DNA of 64,000 nt from RDYZ01 sp964518905 (GTDB taxonomy: Bacteria; Cyanobacteriota; Cyanobacteriia; Cyanobacteriales; Geitlerinemataceae): contig CAZFJL010000007.1 of the NCBI GenBank assembly GCA_964518905.1, forward strand, positions 33,144 to 97,143, read 5' to 3'. Shown here piece after piece: positions 17,792-27,535 of this stretch. Each line of letters starts with the position of its first letter. The first letter of the stretch is position 1. The translations under genes were made by a program, and so were the position numbers. The notes under the pieces were generated by a model. The model saw only the letters and a program-made list of their open reading frames with translations. It was not told the origin of the DNA and searched no databases.

Positions 17792-19192
17792 ATGAGCCTT
17801 TCCAGCATCCGCCCTGCCCAGGTCACCAAGGTTTTACCTGAATCGATCGCCTTAGAAATCGGCTTTCAACCGGGCGATCGGCTCGTCAAAATCAACGGTA
17901 CAGCACCCCGTGATTTGATTGACTATCAATTTCTCTGCGCCGATGAAATCCTAGAGTTAGAAGTTCTCGATACCGAGGGCGAAACGCATATTGTCGAAAT
18001 TGAGAAAGATTACGATACGGATCTTGGTCTTGAGTTTGAGTCGGCCATTTTTGACGGACTGATCCAGTGCAATAATCGCTGTCCGTTTTGCTTCATCGAC
18101 CAAAAGCCGCCGGGAATGCGCGACACCCTATATCTCAAAGACGATGACTATCGCACCAGTTTTCTCTACGGCTCCTACCTGACGCTCACAAACCTGCCAC
18201 AACGGGAATGGAATCGCATCGAGCAAATGCGCCTCTCCCCGCTCTACGTCTCGGTTCACGCGACCGATCCGGATACTCGTACTCGCCTGCTAAAGAATCC
18301 CCGCGCCGCCGAAATTCTTGATCAGTTGGCCTGGTTTCAGGAACGGCGGTTACAAATTCATGCCCAGGTTGTGGTCTGTCCCGGCATTAATGACGGGGAA
18401 CAGTTGACGCGGACACTGACGGATTTGGCGCGGTTCGGGGGCGGGGAAATTCCGGCGGTGGCGTCGGTGGCGGTGGTTCCGGTGGGGCTGACGCGATTTC
18501 GTCCCGCTGATGATGAGCTGATGCCGGTGACGCCGGAGAAGGCGCGGGAAGTGATTGCCCAGGTGGAGGCGATGCAGGAGACGTTTCGGGCGTCGCTGGG
18601 TTCGACGTTTGCTTGGATTGCCGACGAGTGGTTTTTGATCGCGGGTCGCACGGTTCCGCCCCGATCGACCTATGCCGATTTTCCGCAGATTGATAATGGG
18701 GTGGGTTCGATCCGTCAGTTTATCGAGCAGTTCGAGGAGTCCGCCGATCGCCTTTTGCCCGATCGCCTACCTGCTGCGGTCACGACTCCCCGCCGTCTCA
18801 CCTGGATCGTCGGCAATGCCGTGGAAGTCGCGTTTCAGACGGAAATTGTGCCGCGTTTAAATGCCGTTGACGGGCTGACGATCGAGCTGTTGCCGCTCAA
18901 CAGCGACTTTTGGGGGCAGGAAATCAGCGTGACGGGAGTGTTGACCGGAAGTGATGTGCGATCGGGACTGCGTGATCGGCTGGCCTCGGCAGGAGATTTA
19001 GGCGATGCGTTACTGATGCCGACGGTCATGCTCAAATACGGAACATCATCGTTTTTGGACGATGTGACGGTTGCTGAGATCGAGCAAGAGTTTGGCTTAC
19101 CGGTGCTATTGGCGTCGGGAACCGATGATTTGATTCACAATTGCCTCGGTTTAATCGGTCATATTTCCAAGCGATCGGTACAGGTTCGCTAG
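17792..19192 (+). CDS. PDZ/radical-SAM protein of DUF512 type (TIGR03279 family)
   Basis: A conserved cyanobacterial protein of 466 residues with unknown reaction. An N-terminal PDZ-like segment (SIALEIGFQPGDRLVKING) is followed by a region with a Cys motif CNNRCPFCF, in the place of the radical-SAM CxxxCxxC. A C-terminal DUF512 domain ends with ASGTDDLIHNCLGLIGH. ATG 17792 is chosen; a longer frame from 17726 adds 22 residues with no similarity to the PDZ start. It stands alone on its strand. The direct repeat copy B follows its stop. Confidence 0.9.
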   Translation: MSLSSIRPAQVTKVLPESIALEIGFQPGDRLVKINGTAPRDLIDYQFLCADEILELEVLDTEGETHIVEIEKDYDTDLGLEFESAIFDGLIQCNNRCPFCFIDQKPPGMRDTLYLKDDDYRTSFLYGSYLTLTNLPQREWNRIEQMRLSPLYVSVHATDPDTRTRLLKNPRAAEILDQLAWFQERRLQIHAQVVVCPGINDGEQLTRTLTDLARFGGGEIPAVASVAVVPVGLTRFRPADDELMPVTPEKAREVIAQVEAMQETFRASLGSTFAWIADEWFLIAGRTVPPRSTYADFPQIDNGVGSIRQFIEQFEESADRLLPDRLPAAVTTPRRLTWIVGNAVEVAFQTEIVPRLNAVDGLTIELLPLNSDFWGQEISVTGVLTGSDVRSGLRDRLASAGDLGDALLMPTVMLKYGTSSFLDDVTVAEIEQEFGLPVLLASGTDDLIHNCLGLIGHISKRSVQVR

Positions 19193-19197
19193 TGGTT

Positions 19198-19243
19198 TAG
19201 GTGGGCATTGATCGTGGTGGGCAGTGACCACCCTACTGGCTCT
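19198..19243. repeat. GGTGGGC repeat, copy B (degenerate)
   Basis: Contains TAGGTGGGCATTGATCGTGG then TGGGCAGTGACCACCCTACTGG. It matches the right half of copies A and D with a few changes and a shortened left palindrome. Confidence 0.6.
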
Positions 19244-19607
19244 TCTAGCAGTTGCACACTATCGATCTCGCGCAACACAGGATGCTTAGACGGACAGAGC
19301 TGATCTTTTGATGAATTCACGCGCTGTGCGATCGTGATGCTCCACGATGAAGAGGCTATGAAATCTAGATTGTAGACAGAGCATCAAACTCTGAATAATG
19401 CTGTCTGCAATCCACGTCGGTGGTTAATATAAGTTAATCGTTCGAGTCCACTCGCAAAACGTCGCTTAATGTTTTCCTAAACATGCAAATTGTTGGCCGC
19501 ATATTTGAATATGGCAATCAGTCTGGCGAAACAATGGCCACAGCAATAACCTGATCGCTACCGTTCAAACTGCTATCTCGTCCCAGAATCTCCCCTTTGT
19601 ACTGATC
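19244..19607. other. Gene-free region upstream of the SagB-type gene, with one inverted repeat
   Basis: Apart from repeat copy B at its left edge, I see no gene here. An imperfect stem is formed by ATTGTAGACAG (19369-19379) and CTGTCTGCAAT (19401-19411), with 10 of 11 positions paired. An AT-rich part (19430-19530) is a plausible promoter zone for the gene at 19608. No tRNA or known small RNA could be recognised. Confidence 0.4.
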
Positions 19608-21161
19608 GTGAATCACTCGTCTAAGCTCTCGATCGCCGAACACTACCATGATCGCACCAAATACAACCCCGAGACGATCGGGCGTAGCGGTGCGGTGATC
19701 GACTGGGATCGCCCTCCAGAGACGTTTAAAACGTATCAGATTGGTACAACGATCGAGCTGCGCCCTTATTTGCTGCGTGAGTCGGAGAATCTCGATACAG
19801 GCGATCGTTTTTTGCGGCGGCTGTCGCGTTTGCTGTACCTAACCTACGGCGTCACGGCCAAAATGCAGGGCATGGGGTCACAGGTGTTCTACCTGCGGAC
19901 GGCTCCTTCGGCAGGAGGGCTATACCCCGCTGAAATTTACCTGATTTCTCGCGGGACGGACGATCTCCCGGCGGGGCTATATAACTATCAAGTCAAAACC
20001 CACAGTCTGCATCGCTTTTGGGATAGCGATGCGTGGCCGGGATTGCAAGCGGCGTGTATCTGGCATCCGGCACTGGAGACGACACGGCTGGCGATCGTCA
20101 CCACAGCGGTGTTTTTTCGATCGTTTTGGCGCTATCACGATCGCGCCTATCGCCGGATTTATCTCGATACCGGTCACCTGTTGGGCAATCTTGAACTGGC
20201 GAGTTCGCTAAATGATTATCGGGTTCACGCGATCGGCGGCTTTCGCGATCGGGCGCTGAACGATTTGCTCTATCTCGACGGTGAACGCGAAGGCGCCACA
20301 GCCGTTTTAGCCCTGGCCGATCGCTACGATCTCGCCCAGGATCTCCCCAGCTACGCCACGGCTCTGCCGTCCGGGGTCGATACGGACTATCCCGAACTCG
20401 CCGAGGGCAGTCTCCTCGCCCATCTGCACCAGGCCAGCGAAATTGATACCGAGCCGCGCCTGGGCTGGAAAACGATCGCGGCGAACTTGCCCGCGATCGA
20501 TAACACCGGCTACGATCTCCCGTTTTGCACAAAGGTTTCGACGGACACGCCGCCGATCGATTGGGGCATCGAAGCGGGCGACCTGGAGCGGAGCATCGTG
20601 AACCGTCGATCGTGCCGTCGCTACAGCCCGAAGCCGATTTCGATCAGTGACCTTAAAGCGATTCTCGATTTTGCCTACCATCCCGATCGGTATCATCTCT
20701 GGGGGCTTGATCCCGCGCCGGACTATTTTGATCTGCCCAGTATCCGCACCTTCGTCGCGGTCAGCCACGTGGAGGGTCTCGAAGCGGGCTGTTACTACTA
20801 CGCACCGGAAGCGGACGAACTGCGGCAAATCCGCTTTAAAAATTTCCGCCGTGAGCTGCATTTTCTGGCGCTAAATCAAGACCTAGCGCGGGATGCGGGC
20901 GCGGTGGTTTTCCATACGGCGGATTTGAGTCAGGCGATCGACCGCTATGGCGATCGTGCCTATCGCTACCTACATCTCGACGCGGGACATCTGGGGCAGC
21001 GGCTCAACCTAGCGGCGGTGGCGATCGGTCTCGGGGCGAGCGGGATTGCGGGCTTTTTCGATGATCACGTTAACGAGGTGTTGGGCATTCCCCCAGCGGA
21101 GGCGGTGTTATATCTCACGACGATCGGTCAACCATTCGGGCGTGATAATGCCGATGGCTAA
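19608..21161 (+). CDS. SagB-type dehydrogenase with two nitroreductase-like domains
   Basis: A flavin-dependent oxidoreductase of 517 residues containing two related nitroreductase-fold halves. The first (about residues 60-250) has SRLLYLTYGVTAKMQ and the substrate/FMN loop TAPSAGGLYPAEIYLI. The second (about 325-510) has NRRSCRRYSPKPISISDL and ends with GASGIAGFFDDHVNEVLGI. SagB/ThcOx enzymes oxidise azolines in some thiazole/oxazole-modified peptides. No cyclodehydratase or precursor peptide is visible nearby, so that role should not be assumed. GTG 19608 is taken as the start because SIAEHYHDRTKYNPETI is the normal family N-terminus. Confidence 0.85.
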   Translation: MNHSSKLSIAEHYHDRTKYNPETIGRSGAVIDWDRPPETFKTYQIGTTIELRPYLLRESENLDTGDRFLRRLSRLLYLTYGVTAKMQGMGSQVFYLRTAPSAGGLYPAEIYLISRGTDDLPAGLYNYQVKTHSLHRFWDSDAWPGLQAACIWHPALETTRLAIVTTAVFFRSFWRYHDRAYRRIYLDTGHLLGNLELASSLNDYRVHAIGGFRDRALNDLLYLDGEREGATAVLALADRYDLAQDLPSYATALPSGVDTDYPELAEGSLLAHLHQASEIDTEPRLGWKTIAANLPAIDNTGYDLPFCTKVSTDTPPIDWGIEAGDLERSIVNRRSCRRYSPKPISISDLKAILDFAYHPDRYHLWGLDPAPDYFDLPSIRTFVAVSHVEGLEAGCYYYAPEADELRQIRFKNFRRELHFLALNQDLARDAGAVVFHTADLSQAIDRYGDRAYRYLHLDAGHLGQRLNLAAVAIGLGASGIAGFFDDHVNEVLGIPPAEAVLYLTTIGQPFGRDNADG

Positions 21162-21174
21162 TCCAAAAATAAAC

Positions 21175-21195
21175 GTAGGGTGGGCATCGCCCACC
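21175..21195. repeat. GTAGGGTGGGC repeat, half copy C
   Basis: A single palindromic half, GTAGGGTGGGCATCGCCCACC, of the element seen complete at 3981 and 48536. It lies between the convergent genes ending at 21161 and 21224. Confidence 0.6.
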
Positions 21196-21223
21196 ATCCC
21201 CCAAACGCTTTCACTATCACATC

Positions 21224-22414
21224 TTAAAGCTCCACCAACAGCGCTAAATTATCGCGATGGACGATCGTCGCGGGGCCGTTGTAGCCCAAAATCGTCTCAA
21301 TTTCGCCCGATTGCCGTCCCGCGATTTGCCCCAGTTCCACACTGGTGTAGTTGACAATTCCCCGCGCGAAGGTTGCGCCGTGCCGATCGCACAATTCCAC
21401 CGCCTCCAACGCCTGAAACTCACCGTCGATCCGCACAATTCCCGCCGCCAGCAACGACTTTCCGCCTCGCCCGATCGCCGTCACCGCACCCTCATCAAGA
21501 TAAATACACCCCTGCGCCACCAGCCCATAGGCCAGCCAGCGTTTCCGCGCCGAGTCCGTCGAGAGTTCCGGATCGAAGCGTGTCCCGATCGCCTTGCCAT
21601 TGAGAATATCGATCGGGTTTTGCGGATTTTGACTGGAGGTGATTACCGTCGTCACCCCGGAATCGGTGGCAATGCGAGCCGCTGTGAGCTTGGTTTGCAT
21701 TCCGCCCGTTCCCCAGCCGCTGCTGCTGCTGCTATCGGTGCGGATACTGGCTTCGAGCTGGGTTAGCTCTTCGCGGTTGGCGACGCGATCGATCGGGATG
21801 GCGTCGGGGTTGCGGGTCGGGTCGGCGGAGTAGAGCCGATCGACATCGGTGAGCAGGAGCAGCCAGTCGGCGCCGATCGCGCTGGCGACCAAGGCGCTGA
21901 GGGTATCGTTATCGCCAAATTTGAGTTCGTCATTGGCGATCGGGTCGTTTTCATTGACGATCGGCACGATGCCCAGGTCGAGCAGTTCTGCGAGGGTATT
22001 GCAGGCGTTGACGTAGCTCGCACGGCGCACGAGATCGCCACGGGTAAGCAAGACTTGGGCGATCGGCTGCTGGAGCGAGGTGAATAAATCATCGTAAATC
22101 CGCATCAGTCGTCCCTGACCGACGGCGGCGACCGCCTGTTTGGTCACAATATTGCGCGGTCGTTCGGTCATGCCCAGACGCGCACAGCCCACGCCCACCG
22201 CACCGGACGAGACCAGCACCACGCGATGACCGAGGCGACGCAGACTGCACACGGTTTCGACCAGGCTAGCGATCGTGGCGATCGCGAGGCTGCCGGTCTC
22301 GGGCTGGGTGAGGCTGGATGTGCCGATTTTGAGGACGACGGTTTGGGGCGTTCTCGTGGGGGAATCGTTGGCGGCGTCAGGGTTGGGCGTGTTGGGTGGT
22401 GGCGACGAGGTCAT
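21224..22414 (-). CDS. proB: Glutamate 5-kinase
   Basis: The first step of proline synthesis: phosphorylation of glutamate by ATP. The 396-residue protein has an amino-acid-kinase domain (VVLKIGTSSLTQ; VVLVSSGAVGVGCARLG; VPIVNENDPIANDELKFGDN; GWGTGGMQTKLTAARIA) and a C-terminal PUA domain (about residues 290-375). About 25 Pro/Asn-rich residues precede the kinase fold, and the Met used here is the only one upstream. Feedback inhibition by proline is known for the family. The gene is 118 bp downstream of nth on the same strand. proA is not in the window. Confidence 0.95.
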   Translation of the reverse strand: MTSSPPPNTPNPDAANDSPTRTPQTVVLKIGTSSLTQPETGSLAIATIASLVETVCSLRRLGHRVVLVSSGAVGVGCARLGMTERPRNIVTKQAVAAVGQGRLMRIYDDLFTSLQQPIAQVLLTRGDLVRRASYVNACNTLAELLDLGIVPIVNENDPIANDELKFGDNDTLSALVASAIGADWLLLLTDVDRLYSADPTRNPDAIPIDRVANREELTQLEASIRTDSSSSSGWGTGGMQTKLTAARIATDSGVTTVITSSQNPQNPIDILNGKAIGTRFDPELSTDSARKRWLAYGLVAQGCIYLDEGAVTAIGRGGKSLLAAGIVRIDGEFQALEAVELCDRHGATFARGIVNYTSVELGQIAGRQSGEIETILGYNGPATIVHRDNLALLVEL

Positions 22415-22532
22415 GTAAAAGTGGTGATATCGAAGATACTCTCATTTAAGCTGGAAACCGCACTTCGACTCCGCTCAGTGCTCTCAGTTTTTGGATGCGT
22501 CCTAACCCAATCGTTTTTCGCTCTATCGAGCC

Positions 22533-23204
22533 TTAACGTTTCGCTTGATAACCCTTCGCGGCACGACACAGATCGACCAACTGGCAGCGATCGCAAGCCG
22601 GTTTACGCGCATCGCACACCGCCCGCCCGTGGTAAATCAAGCGAATCGACAGATTTTCCCACTCCGCCTGCGGGATCAAAGGCATCAGATCTCGCTCGAC
22701 CTGCACCGGGTTCGTATGTTTCGTCAGCCCTAACCGATGGCTCAACCGCTTCACATGCGTATCCACCGTCACGCCCGCATTAATCCCAAAGGCGTGCGCC
22801 AGCACCACATTCGCCGTTTTTCGCGCCACCCCCGGCAGCGTCAGCAGATCCTCCATCGTTCGCGGCACATCCCCGCCAAACTCCTCGACAATTCTTTGAC
22901 AGGCTCCCTGAATATTTTTCGCCTTATTTCTAAAAAAGCCCGTCGATCGCACCAAGGTTTCGATCGCCTCGCGCGACGCGCCCGCCAGCGCCGGAGCATC
23001 GGGATACTGGCGAAACAGCTCCGGCGTCACCTTATTCACCCGCTCATCCGTACACTGCGCCGACAGGATCGTCGCGACCAAAAGCTGCACCGGCGTTGCA
23101 TAGTCCAGGCTACAGGTGGCATCGGGGTAGAGTTCCGTGAGGCGGGCGAAGACTTCCGTGGCGCGTCGTTTTTTGGTGAGGCGTGGGGCGATCGATTTTG
23201 TCAT
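22533..23204 (-). CDS. nth: Endonuclease III (DNA glycosylase/AP lyase)
   Basis: Removes oxidised pyrimidines from DNA and cuts at the abasic site. The protein has 223 residues. The helix-hairpin-helix LLTLPGVARKTANVVLAHAF carries the catalytic Lys of the family, and VDTHVKRLSHRLGL has the catalytic Asp. The C-terminal iron-sulfur loop CDARKPACDRCQLVDLC has the Cys spacing C-x6-C-x2-C-x5-C when counted with the preceding Cys. ATG 23204 is preferred; a longer frame from 23294 would run through a terminator hairpin and has no similarity to Nth. It is probably transcribed separately from the rseP-like gene. Confidence 0.94.
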   Translation of the reverse strand: MTKSIAPRLTKKRRATEVFARLTELYPDATCSLDYATPVQLLVATILSAQCTDERVNKVTPELFRQYPDAPALAGASREAIETLVRSTGFFRNKAKNIQGACQRIVEEFGGDVPRTMEDLLTLPGVARKTANVVLAHAFGINAGVTVDTHVKRLSHRLGLTKHTNPVQVERDLMPLIPQAEWENLSIRLIYHGRAVCDARKPACDRCQLVDLCRAAKGYQAKR

Positions 23205-23235
23205 CAGCGTGAACGGGAAAGTGGGAGCAGGAAAA

Positions 23236-23271
23236 ATGCGAAAAGTCGAAGTTCTCCAAGAACTCCGACTT
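23236..23271 (-). terminator. Rho-independent terminator after the rseP-like gene
   Basis: Arms 23243-23255 and 23259-23271 (AAGTCGAAGTTCT and AGAACTCCGACTT) form a 13-bp stem with one mismatch and a 3-nt loop. On the minus strand it is followed by CTTTTCGCATTTTT. It lies between the stop at 23308 and the nth start at 23204. The stem is also close to the AGAAGTC-GACTTCT repeat at 40.4 kb. Confidence 0.55.
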
Positions 23272-23307
23272 CTGAGGTGAGGTGAGGTCATCAAACAGGT
23301 TAAGACC

Positions 23308-24399
23308 CTAGCGAGTCAACTGCTGCACCCATTCCAACTGGCTGGTATCGCGCACGATCAGGAAAATCCCCAGACCGAACAGCAACAGCAAACCCGACTG
23401 CATGACACCGTCCTGGATATGTACCGGAACCGGCTTACCGCGCAGCCCTTCGACGATCAAAAACGCGAGCTGACCGCCATCGAGCGCCGGGAGCGGCAGG
23501 ATGTTGATGATCGCCAGGTTGATGCTAATCACCGCTGCGAACACGAGCAGATTGGTCGCATTATCCTCGGCAACAACCGCGCCTTGCTGCACGATTTTGA
23601 CGGGGCTGGCAAGTTGTCCCGCTGTTTCACCAAAGTTTGTGATCAGGCGATAAAACCCGCCCGCTGTGCCGACAAAAATCGCCTGGAAGCGCTGGGCTCC
23701 GAGGGTGAAAATTTCGCCGATCCCATTGGGCTGACGAAAGACGGGATCACCATTTGGCGAAAGCTGTACGCCGATGCGTCCTAGCCCTTCGCTACTTTTT
23801 TCCGGGGTCGTCGTGAGCGTCAGGGTTTCGCCACCGCGTAGCACGTCCAAGACGATCGCCTGTTCCGGGCTACGCTCGATCGCCGTTTTGAGGTCAATAA
23901 TCGCGTTTTCGCTCGCCGGTAGCGCTTCGCCATCGATCGCAATGATCGTATCGCCGGACTTTATCCCCGCTTTCGCTGCCGGACTGTCCGTCGTCATCAC
24001 CTGCGGTACAGCCACTCCCGGCTGATAGTTAAACCCTTCTGGCACGCCCGTCGCGCCGACCTGCATCACCAGCACGACATAGGCAAAGATCAGATTGGCG
24101 ATCACGCCTGCGCTGATGACGATCGCGCGATCGAGGACCGGACGGTTACGCAGCAAATCGGGATCTTCGGGCGGAATCGTGCTGTCGGGATCATCATCGG
24201 GAAAGCCGACAAATCCGCCCAGAGGAAACGCCCGCACTGCATATTCTGTTTTTGCGCCCTGATATTTCAGCAGGACGGGGCCGAAGCCAAGGGAAAACCG
24301 ATTGACGTGAATTCCCTGCAATCGAGCCGCGAGAAAGTGACCGAGTTCGTGAACGGCGATCAACAACGCCAGCACGGCGATTGCAGCCAAAACAGACAT
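23308..24399 (-). CDS. Site-2-type zinc metalloprotease (M50, RseP-like)
   Basis: An intramembrane protease of 363 residues with one PDZ domain. The first helix has HELGH (His17, Glu18, His21), the zinc-binding site. The last helices carry LPALDGGQLAFL, whose Asp is the third ligand region. The PDZ domain lies near residues 120-205 (SPAAKAGIKSGDTIIAIDG). Family members cut membrane-bound regulators such as anti-sigma factors; the target here is unknown. The gene is separated from ppc by a probable terminator, so it should have its own promoter in the 24400-24448 interval. Confidence 0.92.
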   Translation of the reverse strand: MSVLAAIAVLALLIAVHELGHFLAARLQGIHVNRFSLGFGPVLLKYQGAKTEYAVRAFPLGGFVGFPDDDPDSTIPPEDPDLLRNRPVLDRAIVISAGVIANLIFAYVVLVMQVGATGVPEGFNYQPGVAVPQVMTTDSPAAKAGIKSGDTIIAIDGEALPASENAIIDLKTAIERSPEQAIVLDVLRGGETLTLTTTPEKSSEGLGRIGVQLSPNGDPVFRQPNGIGEIFTLGAQRFQAIFVGTAGGFYRLITNFGETAGQLASPVKIVQQGAVVAEDNATNLLVFAAVISINLAIINILPLPALDGGQLAFLIVEGLRGKPVPVHIQDGVMQSGLLLLFGLGIFLIVRDTSQLEWVQQLTR

Positions 24400-24447
24400 A
24401 AGTTACCTATGAAAAACTAGCGACGGGGAAACGATCGGAACCAATAA

Positions 24448-24496
24448 AGCAAACAAAAGGGGCGGTACTGTCACGCCATCGTGCAAGCACCGTCCC
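24448..24496 (-). terminator. Rho-independent terminator of ppc
   Basis: On the minus strand, GGGACGGT (24496-24489) pairs with ACCGCCCC (24466-24459), with one mismatch. It is followed at once by TTTTGTTTGC. It lies 40 bp beyond the ppc stop codon. Confidence 0.6.
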
Positions 24497-24535
24497 TTAT
24501 TCTAAAACGTTTTGCCGGAAGGCTGGGATCGCGGA

Positions 24536-27535
24536 TCAGCCCGTGTTACGCATCCCGGCAGCGATGCCGTTGAGCGTCAGCAGTGCGCCGCGTAGCAGTT
24601 CGCTCTTGCTATAGCGCGACTGAATCACGCCCGGTGTCATGTTTGTACCGTGGTTACGCAGGCGTTTGAGCAGGGCGACTTGGAGTAAACCAAGCGGGAC
24701 GATCGTCGCGTTGCGTAGTTCAACCGACCGCTGCAAGGCGAGATCACCATCGAGCAGGCGCGTGTGACCGGAAATCGTCGAAACCAGCTCACAGGTGCGG
24801 TGATATTCATCCGAGATTTGGTTGAACAGCACCATGAAGCGATCGACATCCTCGGGGTTGGCCAGCTCGCGGAGATAATGCTCGGCGATTTGCAAATCTA
24901 CCTTTGCGAGGGTCATTTCGACTTTGGAAATCACCATCTTGAAGAACGGCCATTTGAGGTAGAAATAGCGCAACAGACGGAGGTGCTCATCTGGTTTTTC
25001 GTCGAGGAACTCTTGGATCGCCGTACCGACGCCGTACCAGGCCGGGAGCAAAAAGCGGGTTTGCGTCCAGCTAAACACCCAGGGGATCGCCCGCAGGCTG
25101 CCGATGTCTTTCGTGCCTTTTTTGCGGCGTGCCGGACGCGACGAGATTTGCAGTTGGCTGATCTCGGCGATCGGCGTGATCTGCATGAAAAAGTCAACGA
25201 AGTCGGGCTGATCGTAAATCAAGGCGCGATAGTGCGATCGCGACTTCATCGACAGCTCTTCCATCAGCTCATTCCAGGGGGCGATATCGTCGAAGCGCGT
25301 CCCGAGCAAACTGGACTGAATCACCGCCGAGGCCACGGTTTCCAGGTGATACATCGCCAAATCCGGCAAGCTGTACTTCGAGGCCAGCACTTCGCCCTGC
25401 TCGGTGATCTTGATGCGCCCGTCGATCGTCTCGCCCGGTTGCGCCAAAATCGCCTCGTAGGCGGGGCCGCCACCACGACCGACAGAACCGCCGCGACCGT
25501 GGAAAATCCGTAGCTTCACACCAAAGGGATTGGCCACCTCTTGTAGAGCTTTTTGGGCTTTGTGGATTTCCCAGTTGCTGCTCAGGAAGCCCGAATCTTT
25601 GTTGCTATCGGAATAGCCCAGCATGATCTCTTGCAGCGCCACATCGGTTAGCTCGTGGACATGTCCGCCATCGAGCATCGATCGATAGAGCGGCAACCCA
25701 AACAGGTCTTTCATTACGCGCGGCGCACGCTTCAAGTCTTCGACCGTCTCGAACAGCGGTACAACCCGTAGCGTTCCAGTTCCCGTCGCCGGATCGTAGA
25801 GTCCGGCTTCTTTGGCGAGCAGCAGCACTTCGAGCAGATCGCTGGCCTCCTGACTCATGCTGATGATATAGGTCTGGCACAGCTCCACGCCGAATTCCTG
25901 CTGGAGCAGGCGCACAATGCGGAACGTCTCGATCGTCTCGCGGGTGGTTTCGGAAAACGGCATTTCCGTCGGGGTCAGCGGTCGGCGGGTTTGCAGCTCG
26001 CTAGTCAACCAGGCAACGCGCTCGGCCTCGTCCATGTCGTTGTAGGACTTGGGCAGGATTTGCAGGTAGTCGGCAATTTCGGAAATGGTGTCAGAGTGCC
26101 GCGAGGACTCTTGACGAATGTCGAGGTGCGCTAGGTTAAAGCCAAAAATTTCGACCTGACAAATCAGCGTTTCCAGCTCACTACAGCTCAGACCCGTTTC
26201 CTTGAGGTTGCGCTGAATCAGTTGCAGTTCACGCAGGAAATCAACACCGGAATGGTAAATCGGCACCGACTGACGATCGGGCACTCTTTGTTTCCAGTCG
26301 TCCGCGTTAAACAGCGCTTGGTTGCGATCGCGGGTGTTCTCCAGCCGCTTTTTAACGTAGGCCAGTTTGAGGCGATAGGGTTCTTGACGATAGCGAATGG
26401 CGAGTTCGTCGTAGACATCGCTCATATCGAGGCGATCTTGTTCTACCGATTCCAATAACTCGGGCAACACCTCGCTCCAGTGCAGCGACAGACTGAGCGC
26501 TTCGGTGAGGGTATCGATCGCCGAAAGATATTTTTCCAGGACAAGATCGCGCTGATAGCAGGAGGTTCGCCACGTGACTTGAGGCGTCACCGAAGGGTTA
26601 CCATCGCGATCCGATCCAACCCAGGAGCCAAAACTACAAAAGTTGTAGCTGGGCGGTTCTAGCTCCGGGAAAACCGCTTTGAGGTTGCGTTCAAAGCGCT
26701 GATAGAGCTTCGGTAAGGCGTCGAACAAAACCTCTTTGAAGTAATGCAGCGCGTATTCAACCTCGTCGATTACCGTCGGTTTAAACTGGTGCAGCTCATC
26801 GGTACGCCACCAGAGGCGAATCTCCTCGGTGAGCTGCTCGGTTAACATATCGGCTTCGAGGGACACGACCGAGCTGAGGTTCGTCATGCTGTCTTCAATG
26901 CGATCGAGCTGACGCAGAATTTTCGCGATGCTGCGCTGTTTGGCGCGAATCGTCCGGCGCACAATCTCGGTCGGGTGAGCGGTGAAGACGAGGCGAATAT
27001 CGAGATGATCCAGCAGATTTTGAATCAGACGTGGCGGAACATTGAGGGTTTTGAGGGTTGGGAAAAGTGAACCGAAGGTCGCTTGAACCGGGCGAGCATC
27101 GGCATTCGGTTCGTTATCCGGTATATTTTTGCCGTCAACGTCAACCTCAATTTTAGAGATCGAATCTTCGGTGAACTTGAGCCGAGCATTGGCGCTCGCA
27201 CTACGCTGATCCTGCTGTTCGTAGTGTTGCTCAACGATGTTAATGAGCTGAAAGTACAGCGCAAAACCACGCGCGGCTCGAATTGCGTCATTGAGTTCGA
27301 GATTCTCGATCATGGCGATCGCGGGTGAGTGACGCAAATCAACGATCTGACCGCCCGGTGCGCCCGTCGTGGCATTGAGCTGCTTGAGCAGATCGACAAG
27401 ATTTTGACCGCACTCCTGCCGCAAGACCGATTCCCACAGGTCTTCAACGAGCTTGATGCGATGACGCAAGCGCAAGCTAGACGGTGATTCGGACGAAATG
27501 ATTGGGCGTTCGGTGGTCTTTAATCGTGAACTCAT
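24536..27535 (-). CDS. ppc: Phosphoenolpyruvate carboxylase
   Basis: Adds bicarbonate to PEP to give oxaloacetate, the anaplerotic step that feeds the incomplete TCA cycle and aspartate synthesis. The 999-residue enzyme shows all diagnostic motifs. These are VFTAHPTEIVRRT with catalytic His187, GSWVGSDRDGNP, the catalytic GYSDSNKDSGFLSSNWE, the glycine loop IFHGRGGSVGRGGGP, and the C-terminal tetrapeptide RNTG. ATG 27535 is chosen; a longer frame from 27613 adds 26 residues unlike PEPC. The length fits cyanobacterial PEPC. The N-terminal phosphorylation Ser of plants is not evident. Confidence 0.97.
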   Translation of the reverse strand: MSSRLKTTERPIISSESPSSLRLRHRIKLVEDLWESVLRQECGQNLVDLLKQLNATTGAPGGQIVDLRHSPAIAMIENLELNDAIRAARGFALYFQLINIVEQHYEQQDQRSASANARLKFTEDSISKIEVDVDGKNIPDNEPNADARPVQATFGSLFPTLKTLNVPPRLIQNLLDHLDIRLVFTAHPTEIVRRTIRAKQRSIAKILRQLDRIEDSMTNLSSVVSLEADMLTEQLTEEIRLWWRTDELHQFKPTVIDEVEYALHYFKEVLFDALPKLYQRFERNLKAVFPELEPPSYNFCSFGSWVGSDRDGNPSVTPQVTWRTSCYQRDLVLEKYLSAIDTLTEALSLSLHWSEVLPELLESVEQDRLDMSDVYDELAIRYRQEPYRLKLAYVKKRLENTRDRNQALFNADDWKQRVPDRQSVPIYHSGVDFLRELQLIQRNLKETGLSCSELETLICQVEIFGFNLAHLDIRQESSRHSDTISEIADYLQILPKSYNDMDEAERVAWLTSELQTRRPLTPTEMPFSETTRETIETFRIVRLLQQEFGVELCQTYIISMSQEASDLLEVLLLAKEAGLYDPATGTGTLRVVPLFETVEDLKRAPRVMKDLFGLPLYRSMLDGGHVHELTDVALQEIMLGYSDSNKDSGFLSSNWEIHKAQKALQEVANPFGVKLRIFHGRGGSVGRGGGPAYEAILAQPGETIDGRIKITEQGEVLASKYSLPDLAMYHLETVASAVIQSSLLGTRFDDIAPWNELMEELSMKSRSHYRALIYDQPDFVDFFMQITPIAEISQLQISSRPARRKKGTKDIGSLRAIPWVFSWTQTRFLLPAWYGVGTAIQEFLDEKPDEHLRLLRYFYLKWPFFKMVISKVEMTLAKVDLQIAEHYLRELANPEDVDRFMVLFNQISDEYHRTCELVSTISGHTRLLDGDLALQRSVELRNATIVPLGLLQVALLKRLRNHGTNMTPGVIQSRYSKSELLRGALLTLNGIAAGMRNTG

